Under the pieces are notes generated by a model. That model did no database searches. It had not been told where the DNA came from and worked only from the letters and a program-made list of their open reading frames with translations. This document shows positions 1 through 5,565 of a stretch of 9,321 nucleotides of DNA, one piece after another. The stretch comes from Brevundimonas sp. UBA7534 (lineage in GTDB: Bacteria > Pseudomonadota > Alphaproteobacteria > Caulobacterales > Caulobacteraceae). The position numbers were made by a program, and so were the translations under genes. Each line of letters opens with the position of its first letter. The first letter of the stretch is position 1. The stretch is taken from assembly GCF_002479325.1 (NCBI RefSeq), contig NZ_DLMO01000179.1, forward strand, positions 277-9,597. The letters run 5' to 3'.

Positions 1-237
1 CAGCTCGGCCAGGGCCAGGAAGCCGAACAGGGCGCCGCGCTTGCGCCACATCACGAGGGCGACGCTGGCGGCCAGCAGGTGCAACGCCACGCTGGCGGTC
101 TCGACAGGTCCGCCTTCGGTCAGAAGCCGGCCGGCGAAATGCGGGTCCGCCAGCAGTCCGAACGCGGCCGCGCCGACCAGCACCGCCAGACAGAGGAGCG
201 GCACGGACATGGGCCGGTCGAGGGGGGAGGGTGTCAT
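1..237 (-). CDS. Integral membrane protein, N-terminal part (runs off left edge)
   Basis: An open frame starts at ATG 235-237 on the minus strand and runs to position 1 without a stop: 79 residues, C-terminus missing. I see a short polar N-terminus (MTPSPLDRP), a hydrophobic helix at about residues 12-30 (VPLLCLAVLVGAAAFGLL), a loop containing LTEGGPVETAS, a second hydrophobic segment at about 47-64, a basic WRKRG turn that should face the cytoplasm, and the start of a third hydrophobic stretch (FGFLALAEL). The topology says inner-membrane protein. The 'EGGxVE' loop followed by a membrane segment recalls a family of uncharacterised bacterial membrane proteins, but the diagnostic part would lie outside the window, so no function is assigned. 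The Shine-Dalgarno is weak. A second ATG at codon 10 is an alternative start. It lies 93 bp downstream of the DUF2164 gene on the same strand and could be cotranscribed with it. Confidence 0.72.
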   Translation of the reverse strand, partial: MTPSPLDRPMSVPLLCLAVLVGAAAFGLLADPHFAGRLLTEGGPVETASVALHLLAASVALVMWRKRGALFGFLALAEL

Positions 238-330
238 GACAGCGGCTCGAAAGGAAATCCGTCCGTGATCGAGCGGATATTCAGAGAACTGTCACTAACG
301 CCGTTGCATCCGCGACGCCAGAGGCCTGGC

Positions 331-579
331 TCAGCGGTCGCCGCGTTCCAGGCCATAGAGGGCCTCGACGATGTCCTCGGCCTTCTTCTTCACCACCGCC
401 TGGGCGTCGTAGAGGCCGCGATTGTAGAACACCCCGCCAATGTCGCGACCGATGAAGTCCAACAGCATTTCGGCCGGCAACTGGCCCAACTCCTGATCCA
501 GTTCGTCGCGGAAATAGGCGCGCAGCTTCGCCGTCGCTTCAGCGCGTTCCTCCTTCGAAAAGGCCATCGGTTTCATCAT
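331..579 (-). CDS. DUF2164 family protein
   Basis: An 82-residue protein (MMKPMAFSKEERAEAT...). It matches the DUF2164 pattern along its length: an N-terminal FSKEER, then YFRDELDQELGQLPAEMLLDFI, then FYNRGLYDAQAVVKKKAEDIVEALYGLE. I recognise the family from the LDQE(I/L)GQ, LLDFI and FYNRGLYDAQ blocks. Its function is unknown. No signal peptide or membrane segment is visible, so it should be cytosolic and largely helical. The start is set by context: ATG at 577-579 overlaps the TGA of the ABC-F gene (ATGA), and a second ATG follows at 574-576. A GAGG (complement of 584-587) lies 4 nt before the first and 7 nt before the second ATG, so the second may be the one used. A longer frame to 615 would run back into the ABC-F coding region and adds residues foreign to the family. 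Overlap implies translational coupling with the ABC-F gene. Confidence 0.88.
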   Translation of the reverse strand: MMKPMAFSKEERAEATAKLRAYFRDELDQELGQLPAEMLLDFIGRDIGGVFYNRGLYDAQAVVKKKAEDIVEALYGLERGDR

Positions 580-2489
580 GCGACCTCGGCCAGGGCTTCC
601 TCGGCGGCGATCCACGCGACCTCGGCGGCGTCCAGGTCGGACTGGGCCTTTGCGCGGGCGCGGGTCAGACCTTCCAGCTTCTTCGGATCGGCGACGGCGG
701 CGTTGGCCAGGTCATCGTCCAGACGGGCCAGCTCGGCCGTCAGGCGGGTCATTTCCTCCTCCGCCTTCTTCACCGCATGGCGAAGGGTCGAGGGCGAAGG
801 GCCTGATTTCTTTGCGCCCCTATCGCTCGCGGCGCGGCCGCTCGCTGCTTGAGGGGCGTTGGCGGAGGGCTCTGACGCCGCCGCCGGTTCTTGCTTCACC
901 TGCGACGGCTTCATCCCGGCCTGCTTGGCGCGGTCCAGGACGAACTTGGCGTAGTCGTCCATATCCCCTTCGAAAGGCTTCACCGTGCCGTCGGCGGCCA
1001 GCCACAGCCGGTCGGCGACCAGCTCCATCAGCGACCGGTCGTGGGTGATCAGGATGACCGCGCCGGTATATTGGTTCAGCGCATCCAGCAGGGCGCGGCG
1101 GCTGTCGATGTCCAGGTGGTTGGTCGGTTCGTCCAGTATCAGGATGTGCGGCGCGTCCATCGCCACCAGGTTCAGCAGCAGGCGCGCGCGCTCCCCGCCC
1201 GACAGGGCCGCGACCTTGGTGTCCTGCTTCTGGAACGGCAGGCCGAACTGGGCCAGCCGGCTGCGGCGGCTGCTTTCGGACGCCTCGGGCATGGCGCGCA
1301 GGATGATCTGCAGCGGCGTGTCCTCCGGGTCCATCGCCTCGATCTGGTGCTGGTGGAACCAGCCCACGCGCATCTTGCCATCGCGGTGAAACTCGCCCGT
1401 CTCAACCGTCAGGGCCTTGGCGATCAGCTTGGCGAAAGTCGACTTGCCCGCGCCGTTGACGCCCAACAGGCCGATGCGGTCGTCCAGGTCCATGCGCAGG
1501 TTCAGGTTCCGCAGGATCGGCTTGCCGGGCTCATAGCCGACGTTGGCCCGCTCCAGCCGGATCAGGGGCGGGGGCAGAGGACGGTCGGGCGACGGCAGGA
1601 CGAAGGGGGCGACCCGCTCTTCCGGCGGCAGCTCGATCCGCTCCATCTTCTCCAGCTTCTTGACGCGCGACTGGGCCTGGGTGGCCTTGGACGCCTTGGC
1701 CTTGAAGCGGTCGATGAACTTCTGCAGGTGCGCCCGCTCGGCGTCCTGCTTGGTCTTGTTGGCCTCCATGAGCCGCAGCTTCTCGGCCCGGGTCTTCTCG
1801 AACGCATCGTAGTTGCCGGTGTAGAGGTCCAGCTTGCGGTTCGACAGGTGCAGGATGTGCGTGCAGACCGCGTTCAGCATGTCGCGGTCGTGGCTGATGA
1901 TCAGGGCCGTGTGGGGATACTTCTTCAGCCGCGCCTCCAGCCACAGGGCCCCTTCCAGGTCCAGGTAGTTGGTCGGTTCGTCCAGCAGCAGCATGTCCGG
2001 TTCGGCGAACAGCGCCGCCGCCAGCGCCACCCGCATCCGCCAGCCGCCCGAGAAATGCGCCATCGGCCGGTGCAGGTCCTCCTGGCTGAAGCCCAGGCCG
2101 ACCAGGATTTCGGAGGCGCGGGCGGGCGCGCTCTCGGCGTCGATCTCGATCAACCGCGCCCAGATCTCGCCCATCTCCTCGGGATCGGCGGTTTCCAGAC
2201 GGGTCATCAGGTCGTGGCGCTCGACGTCGGCCTCCAGGATGGTCTCCAGGACGCTGACGGGCGTGGCGGGGTGCTCCTGGTCGACCGAGGCGATGCGCGG
2301 GGTCCTGGGCAGGCTGATCTCGTCGCCGTTGGCGGCCAGTTCGCCCAGGATGACCTTGAACAGGGTCGACTTGCCGATGCCGTTGCGCCCGACCAGCCCC
2401 ACCTTGGCCCCCGGCGGCAGGCTGACGGAGGCGTCGTCCAGAAACTGGCGGCCCCAGGCGTTCAGGGTCAGGTTGTTGATCTGGAGCAT
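576..2489 (-). CDS. yheS: ABC-F family ATPase, YheS-type (ribosome-associated)
   Basis: A 637-residue soluble protein with two ABC ATPase domains and no membrane segments, which is the ABC-F architecture. Domain 1: Walker A GRNGIGKST (34-42), signature FSGGWRMR (146-153), Walker B LLLDEPTN (167-174, catalytic E171), switch His in ISHD (198-201). Domain 2: Walker A GVNGAGKST (343-351), signature LSGGERAR (429-436), Walker B ILDEPTNH (451-458, E454), ITHD (481-484). The charged interdomain linker (about 230-300, with IDRFKAKASKATQAQSRVK) is the tRNA-contacting region in ABC-F proteins. A Pro/Ala-rich tether (about 530-565) leads to a C-terminal coiled coil (about 566-637). Length and the motifs FSGGWRMR and YIDRFRAKA-like linker fit E. 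coli YheS better than Uup or EttA. ABC-F proteins act on the ribosome E site to rescue or modulate translation; the exact role here is not shown. No Shine-Dalgarno precedes the ATG. DUF2164 overlaps its stop. Confidence 0.93.
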   Translation of the reverse strand: MLQINNLTLNAWGRQFLDDASVSLPPGAKVGLVGRNGIGKSTLFKVILGELAANGDEISLPRTPRIASVDQEHPATPVSVLETILEADVERHDLMTRLETADPEEMGEIWARLIEIDAESAPARASEILVGLGFSQEDLHRPMAHFSGGWRMRVALAAALFAEPDMLLLDEPTNYLDLEGALWLEARLKKYPHTALIISHDRDMLNAVCTHILHLSNRKLDLYTGNYDAFEKTRAEKLRLMEANKTKQDAERAHLQKFIDRFKAKASKATQAQSRVKKLEKMERIELPPEERVAPFVLPSPDRPLPPPLIRLERANVGYEPGKPILRNLNLRMDLDDRIGLLGVNGAGKSTFAKLIAKALTVETGEFHRDGKMRVGWFHQHQIEAMDPEDTPLQIILRAMPEASESSRRSRLAQFGLPFQKQDTKVAALSGGERARLLLNLVAMDAPHILILDEPTNHLDIDSRRALLDALNQYTGAVILITHDRSLMELVADRLWLAADGTVKPFEGDMDDYAKFVLDRAKQAGMKPSQVKQEPAAASEPSANAPQAASGRAASDRGAKKSGPSPSTLRHAVKKAEEEMTRLTAELARLDDDLANAAVADPKKLEGLTRARAKAQSDLDAAEVAWIAAEEALAEVA

Positions 2490-2513
2490 ATTGAGGAAGG
2501 GCCGTCGGCGGTA

Positions 2514-2542
2514 TTGGAAAGCGGGGAGGCGGTCGCTATAAG
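2514..2542 (+). promoter_or_regulatory. Candidate ndk promoter
   Basis: TTGGAA (2514-2519), a 17-nt spacer, then TATAAG (2537-2542). The extended -10 GCTATAAG (2535-2542) matches the Caulobacter housekeeping pattern GCTANAWC at 7 of 8 positions. The predicted start is near 2549, leaving a leader of about 32 nt before the ndk ATG. This is the best housekeeping-type promoter in the window. Confidence 0.62.
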
Positions 2543-2564
2543 CCCGCGACCCTCAATCTCCCAA
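2535..2564 (-). promoter_or_regulatory. Candidate promoter of the ABC-F / DUF2164 unit
   Basis: On the minus strand, TTGGGA (complement of 2559-2564) is followed after 18 nt by TATAGC (complement of 2535-2540). These match the housekeeping hexamers at 4 of 6 positions each. The predicted start near 2528 gives a leader of about 39 nt. The -10 lies on the same base pairs as the ndk -10 of the opposite strand. Prediction only. Confidence 0.45.
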
Positions 2565-2572
2565 ACAAGAAG

Positions 2573-2580
2573 TCACCTCC
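2573..2580 (+). other. Anti-Shine-Dalgarno-like octamer directly before the ndk ATG
   Basis: The sense strand reads TCACCTCC immediately before the ndk start codon. This is the sequence of the 16S rRNA 3' tail itself (GGATCACCTCC...), not its complement, so it cannot pair as a ribosome binding site. The only purine-rich stretch nearby is AAGAAG about 5-10 nt further upstream. ndk therefore lacks a canonical Shine-Dalgarno. Whether the octamer has any role is unknown. Confidence 0.5.
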
Positions 2581-3000
2581 ATGACCGAACGCACCTTCTC
2601 GATCATCAAGCCGGACGCCACGCGCCGCAACCTGACCGGCAAGATCAACGCCGTGATCGAGGACGCCGGCCTGCGCATCGTCGCCCAACGCCGCGTCAAG
2701 CTGACCACCGACCAGGCCAAGAAGTTCTACGAAGTCCACGCCGAGCGCCCGTTCTACGGCGAACTGGTCGAGCAGATGACCGCCGAGCCCGTCGTGGTCC
2801 AGGTGCTGGAAGGCGAGAACGCCGTGGCCAAGTACCGCGAAGTCATGGGCACCACCAACCCGGAACAGGCCGCCGACGGCACCATCCGCAAGCAGTTCGC
2901 GCTGTCGATCGGCGAAAACTCGGTCCACGGCTCGGACTCGCTCGACAACGCCAAGATCGAGATCGCCCAGTTCTTCACCGAAGACCAGATCGTCGGCTAA
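2581..3000 (+). CDS. ndk: Nucleoside diphosphate kinase
   Basis: A 139-residue protein, the usual length for bacterial NDK. It transfers the gamma phosphate from ATP to NDPs and dNDPs through a phosphohistidine intermediate, balancing the cytosolic NTP pools. Visible hallmarks: the N-terminal ERTFSIIKPDA strand with the conserved nucleotide-contacting lysine K10, the ERPFYGELV segment (residues 55-63), the VMGTTNPEQAADGTIRKQFA block (88-107), and the active-site motif ENSVHGSDS with catalytic H116. The C-terminus FFTEDQIVG is complete. The start is fixed by the family N-terminus. The gene has its own candidate promoter, lacks a clear Shine-Dalgarno, and is followed by a strong intrinsic terminator, so it looks monocistronic. 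It is divergent from the ABC-F gene. Confidence 0.98.
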   Translation: MTERTFSIIKPDATRRNLTGKINAVIEDAGLRIVAQRRVKLTTDQAKKFYEVHAERPFYGELVEQMTAEPVVVQVLEGENAVAKYREVMGTTNPEQAADGTIRKQFALSIGENSVHGSDSLDNAKIEIAQFFTEDQIVG

Positions 3001-3048
3001 GCGCTCAAGTCGCGAGGGACCGCGTCCCGAGCGTAGCGCTGCAATAAG

Positions 3049-3083
3049 AAAGGCCCGAGTCCGGAACCGGACTCGGGCCTTTT
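3049..3083 (+). terminator. Intrinsic terminator downstream of ndk
   Basis: A perfect inverted repeat: arms 3049-3063 and 3068-3082 (core AGGCCCGAGTCCG / CGGACTCGGGCCT) around a 4-nt loop GAAC, ending in a short TTTT run (3080-3083). The arms are long and GC-rich, typical of a strong rho-independent terminator. A smaller hairpin (GGGAC 3016-3020 / GTCCC 3024-3028) lies between the ndk stop and this stem. The loop and tail also carry a stress-type promoter (separate entry). Confidence 0.92.
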
Positions 3084-3087
3084 CGTT
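3063..3087 (+). promoter_or_regulatory. Candidate EcfG (general stress response) promoter
   Basis: GGAAC (3063-3067), exactly 16 nt, then CGTT (3084-3087). This is a perfect match to the alphaproteobacterial EcfG/SigT consensus GGAAC-N16-17-CGTT. The -35 sits in the loop of the ndk terminator and the -10 directly follows its T run. The predicted start near 3094-3097 leaves about 30 nt to the lipoprotein ATG, with room for the strong GAGGAG site. No housekeeping-type promoter is visible in the 43 bp between terminator and gene. Confidence 0.62.
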
Positions 3088-3113
3088 TGGTCTGCATCGT
3101 CTCTCCACCCCCC

Positions 3114-3119
3114 GAGGAG
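3114..3119 (+). promoter_or_regulatory. Ribosome binding site of the lipoprotein gene
   Basis: GAGGAG, 7 nt before ATG 3127. It is the strongest Shine-Dalgarno in the window and fixes the start of this small gene, in contrast to ndk and the ABC-F gene, which have none. Confidence 0.85.
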
Positions 3120-3126
3120 CCAAATC

Positions 3127-3327
3127 ATGAAGACCATCCTGAAACTGACCCCCGTCATCGGCGCCGTGGCCCTGCTGGCCGCTTGCGGCCAGACCATGGA
3201 ACAACGCGCCGCCACCGGCGCCCTGGGCGGCGCCGTCGCCGGCCAGGTTCTGGGCGGCAACACCGGTTCGACCGTGGCCGGCGCCGCCATCGGCGGCGTG
3301 GCGGGTGCGGTGACCACGCCCAAGTAA
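3127..3327 (+). CDS. Small glycine-zipper lipoprotein (OsmB-like)
   Basis: A 66-residue protein. It has a lipoprotein signal peptide: basic start MKTILK, hydrophobic core TPVIGAVALLA and lipobox LAAC with lipidated C20, so the mature chain is about 47 residues. The mature part is a glycine zipper with repeated small-residue spacing: GALGGAVAGQVLGG (31-44), then GSTVAGAAIGGVAGAV (47-62). Such zippers pack closely in or against membranes. The overall plan (short lipoprotein, GxxxG-rich, AATGALGGAVAG) resembles OsmB and related osmotic or stress-induced envelope lipoproteins. That resemblance is inference from architecture, not proof of orthology. Residue +2 is Gly, which does not by itself decide inner- versus outer-membrane sorting in this group. 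It sits alone between two intrinsic terminators and behind a candidate EcfG promoter, consistent with a stress-regulated single gene. Confidence 0.88.
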   Translation: MKTILKLTPVIGAVALLAACGQTMEQRAATGALGGAVAGQVLGGNTGSTVAGAAIGGVAGAVTTPK

Positions 3328-3352
3328 TACGATCGGCCTCGCCGAAACTAAG

Positions 3353-3380
3353 AAGGCCCGGAGCGACGCTCCGGGCCTTT
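3353..3380. terminator. Bidirectional intrinsic terminator between convergent genes
   Basis: A perfect 12-bp stem (AAGGCCCGGAGC 3353-3364 / GCTCCGGGCCTT 3368-3379) with loop GAC and a short T tail on the plus side. The minus-strand side reads ...CCTTCTTAGTTT after the stem. It lies 25 bp after the lipoprotein stop and 12 bp after the M13 peptidase stop, so it can serve both convergent genes. It shares the AAGGCCCG / CGGGCCTT core with the terminator after ndk. Confidence 0.9.
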
Positions 3381-3391
3381 GTTGTGTCCGC

Positions 3392-5458
3392 CTACCAGAT
3401 ACGGGCGCGGTCTTCGGGCGCGACGTAGCCCTTGTCGCCGGGCTTGACGTCGAACGCCGAATACCAGGCGTCGACATTGCGCAGATTCAGCGCCGCCCGG
3501 GCTTCGCCTGGGCTGTGCGGGTCGGTGGCCAGTTGCTGCTGCAGGGCGGCGTCGCGGATCTTCTCGCGCCAGACCTGGGCCCAACCCAGGAAGAAGCGCT
3601 GGTCGCCGGTCAGGCCGTCCAGCACCGGCGCGGGCTTGCCGTCCAGCGACAGATGAAAGGCGTCCAGCGCGACCAGCAGGCCGCCCAGGTCGCCGATGTT
3701 CTCGCCCATCGTCAGCCGGCCGTTGATGTGAACGCCCGGCAGGGGTTCGGCGGCGTCGAACTGGGCGCCCAGGACGGCCGTGCGCTGTTCGAACTTGGTC
3801 GCGTCCTCGGCCGTCCACCAGTCCCGCAGCACGCCGTCGCCGTCCACCGTGCGGCCCTGGTCGTCGAAGCCGTGACTGATCTCATGGCCGATGACCGCGC
3901 CGATGCCGCCGTAATTGACGGCCGGGTCAGCATTCGGGTCGAAGAAGGGCGGTTGCAGGATGGCCGCCGGGAAGACGATCTCGTTGCGCGGAGGGTTGTA
4001 GTAGGCGTTGATCGTCTGGGGCGTCATGCCCCATTCCAGCGGGTCGACCGGCCCCTTCAGCTTTTCCAGATTGTAGGCCCATTCGAAGGCGGCGGCCCGC
4101 TCGACGTTGCCGTAGAGGTCGTCGGCGCGGATCTGCAGGCCGGAATAGTCGCGCCACTTCTCCGGATAGCCGATCTTCACGTTGAAATGGTCGATCTTGT
4201 AGAGGGCCTGCTGCTTGGTCTCCTCGCTCATCCAGTCCAGGTTCTGCAGGCGGATGCGCATGGCCGCAATCAGGTTCTGGACCAGGGTTTCCATCTGCGC
4301 CTTGGACGAGGGCGGGAAGTGCTGGGCCACGTATTCCTTCCCCAAGGCCTCGCCCAGCGTGCCGTCGACCAGGGTGACGCCGCGCTTCCAGCGGGGGCGG
4401 TTCTCGGGCGTGCCGTTCAGGACCTTGCCTCGGAAGTCGAAGCGGGCGTCGATGAAGGCCTGGCTGAGATAGGGCGCGGCCTGGTCGGCGACGTGGAAGG
4501 CCTGCCAGGCCTGGAGCGTCGCCACGGGCGTATCTGCGAAGATCTGGGCCAGCTTGGGGAAGGCGGTGTTTTCGCTGACGATCAGTTGCGGCTGGCCGGC
4601 GAAGCCCCCGGCCTGCGCCCAGGCCTGCCAGGGAAAGCCCGGCGCGTCGGTTTCAAGCTGCGCCAGGGTGGTGGGATTGTAGGTCTTGACCATGTCGCGG
4701 CGGTCGGCGATCGGCCAGTGCGCTTCGGCTACCTTGGTCTCGAACGCCAGGATGTCGGCGGCGGCCTGATCGGGGTTCGACCAGCCGGCCAGGGTCAGCA
4801 TCTTGGCGACATAGGCCTGATAGGCGGCCTTGGCCTCGGCGAACTGGTCGCTGAGATAGTATTCGCGTTCCGGCAGGCCCAGGCCGTCGTGCGACAGATA
4901 GACGGCGTAGGCGTCCGGGTTCTTCAGGTCCTCGGCCACATAGGCGCTGAACAGGCTGGAGCCGAAACCGCCGAAGCTGTCGCCCATCAGCACGGCGATC
5001 TTCTCGCGCGTGTCGGCGGCGCGCGCGGCGGCCAGATCGGCGGCCAGGGGCTGGGCGCCCAGGCGGTTCACCCGCGCCTCGTCCATGAAGCTGTTGAACA
5101 GGCCGCCGATCTTGGATGCCTCGGGCGAACTGTCGGGATGTGCGCCAGCGTTCTCGATGATCGCCTTCAGATAGTCCTGGGTCTGGTCATAGAGAACGTC
5201 CCAGTTGCTCCAGGAAGTCCGGTCCGCTGGGATCTCGGCCTTGTCCAGCCAGGCGCCCGAGGCGTACCGATTGAAGTCATCGCCGGGCTTGACCGACAGG
5301 TCGCGGCTAGCGGGATCGAAGCCCCACGCGCCGATGGCGGCATGGTCGGCGTGCGCGGCGGGCACGGACGCGGGCGTCGCCTGGGCGAGGGCCGCGCCGG
5401 CCGGGGTGATCAAGGCCAGCGCGGCGACGGCGACGAGAAGGTGGCGTTTGTTGTTCAT
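3392..5458 (-). CDS. M13 family zinc metallopeptidase, secreted
   Basis: A 688-residue neprilysin/PepO-type endopeptidase. A Sec signal peptide (MNNKRHLLVAVAALAL..., cleavage probably after ALA at residue 25) points to the periplasm or outside. The N-terminal M13 domain begins with VKPGDDFNRYASGAWL (57-71). The catalytic domain carries the substrate-binding NAYY motif (484-487, the NAFY equivalent), the zinc site VIGHEISHGFDDQG (H525, E526, H529), the third zinc ligand in GENIGD (E586, with D590), and HSPGEAR (H648, R654), matching the substrate-contacting His and Arg of neprilysin. It ends in ARIW, like the CRVW end of animal members. All catalytic residues are present and the length is normal. 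It should cleave short peptides; the natural substrate is unknown. AGGGG (complement of 5465-5469) lies 6 nt before the ATG. It is probably transcribed alone, converging on the lipoprotein gene. Confidence 0.96.
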   Translation of the reverse strand: MNNKRHLLVAVAALALITPAGAALAQATPASVPAAHADHAAIGAWGFDPASRDLSVKPGDDFNRYASGAWLDKAEIPADRTSWSNWDVLYDQTQDYLKAIIENAGAHPDSSPEASKIGGLFNSFMDEARVNRLGAQPLAADLAAARAADTREKIAVLMGDSFGGFGSSLFSAYVAEDLKNPDAYAVYLSHDGLGLPEREYYLSDQFAEAKAAYQAYVAKMLTLAGWSNPDQAAADILAFETKVAEAHWPIADRRDMVKTYNPTTLAQLETDAPGFPWQAWAQAGGFAGQPQLIVSENTAFPKLAQIFADTPVATLQAWQAFHVADQAAPYLSQAFIDARFDFRGKVLNGTPENRPRWKRGVTLVDGTLGEALGKEYVAQHFPPSSKAQMETLVQNLIAAMRIRLQNLDWMSEETKQQALYKIDHFNVKIGYPEKWRDYSGLQIRADDLYGNVERAAAFEWAYNLEKLKGPVDPLEWGMTPQTINAYYNPPRNEIVFPAAILQPPFFDPNADPAVNYGGIGAVIGHEISHGFDDQGRTVDGDGVLRDWWTAEDATKFEQRTAVLGAQFDAAEPLPGVHINGRLTMGENIGDLGGLLVALDAFHLSLDGKPAPVLDGLTGDQRFFLGWAQVWREKIRDAALQQQLATDPHSPGEARAALNLRNVDAWYSAFDVKPGDKGYVAPEDRARIW

Positions 5459-5475
5459 ATCGAGCCCCTGTGTGG

Positions 5476-5489
5476 ATGTGGGCGCACAT
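5476..5489. repeat. Short perfect inverted repeat in the M13 peptidase leader
   Basis: ATGTG-GGCG-CACAT, a 5-bp palindrome with a 4-bp centre, 17 bp upstream of the peptidase ATG and just upstream of its Shine-Dalgarno. GCACATT at its right side (5484-5490) recurs at 5526-5532, 42 bp away. It could be an operator half-site pair or a leader hairpin, or chance. Confidence 0.3.
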
Positions 5490-5537
5490 TTGTCCTGCTG
5501 GCGGGTCGATGTCGCCTGCGCGTCGGCACATTACAGA

Positions 5538-5543
5538 AATATA
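5538..5543 (-). promoter_or_regulatory. Candidate -10 element for the M13 peptidase gene
   Basis: The minus strand reads TATATT, 5 of 6 matches to the -10 consensus, in the only AT-rich patch of the 107-bp gap between purN and the peptidase. The predicted start near 5531 gives a leader of about 73 nt. No good -35 is found at 16-18 nt, so an activator or another sigma factor may be needed. The opposite strand reads a perfect TATAAT (5540-5545), but no gene lies downstream in that direction. Confidence 0.3.
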
Positions 5544-5561
5544 ATGCGACAGGAAGTCGCA
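5538..5561 (-). terminator. Weak intrinsic terminator after purN
   Basis: On the minus strand, TGCGAC-TTCCT-GTCGCA (5545-5561) forms a 6-bp stem with a 5-nt loop and is followed by the T-rich TTATATTT. It begins 4 bp after the purN stop. The stem is short and the T run is broken by A, so termination may be incomplete. Confidence 0.55.
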
Positions 5562-5565
5562 GGTC

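Noticed and set aside
317..330. Hairpin GCCAG-AGGC-CTGGC directly after the DUF2164 stop, considered as a terminator
   Set aside because: The stem is only 5 bp and no T run follows on the minus strand (it continues GTCGCGGATG), so I do not call termination there.
79..852. 257-codon plus-strand frame across the left region
   Set aside because: It lies opposite the membrane-protein start, DUF2164 and the ABC-F C-terminus, which are supported by motifs and coupling. The product has no recognisable feature.
3001..3040. AGCGCT repeats and the GGGAC/GTCCC hairpin right after the ndk stop, considered as a small RNA or a second terminator
   Set aside because: The stem is short, there is no T run and no promoter. 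It is more likely 3'-UTR structure ahead of the main terminator.
891..3047. Long open frame (718 codons) on the plus strand, antisense to the ABC-F gene and running through ndk
   Set aside because: Composition is dominated by Q, R, G, V, L and A with no family motif. It is a shadow caused by GC-rich third codon positions opposite recognisable genes.
2536..3477. 313-codon minus-strand frame antisense to ndk and the lipoprotein gene
   Set aside because: It crosses two strong terminators and two well-supported genes. The GGAGGTGA it contains near 2573-2580 leads only to a short TTG frame of about 10 residues.
5540..5545. Perfect TATAAT on the plus strand
   Set aside because: There is no -35-like hexamer at 16-18 nt and no plus-strand gene downstream, since purN and purM are on the minus strand. 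It is more likely a by-product of the AT-rich tail of the purN hairpin and the peptidase -10.
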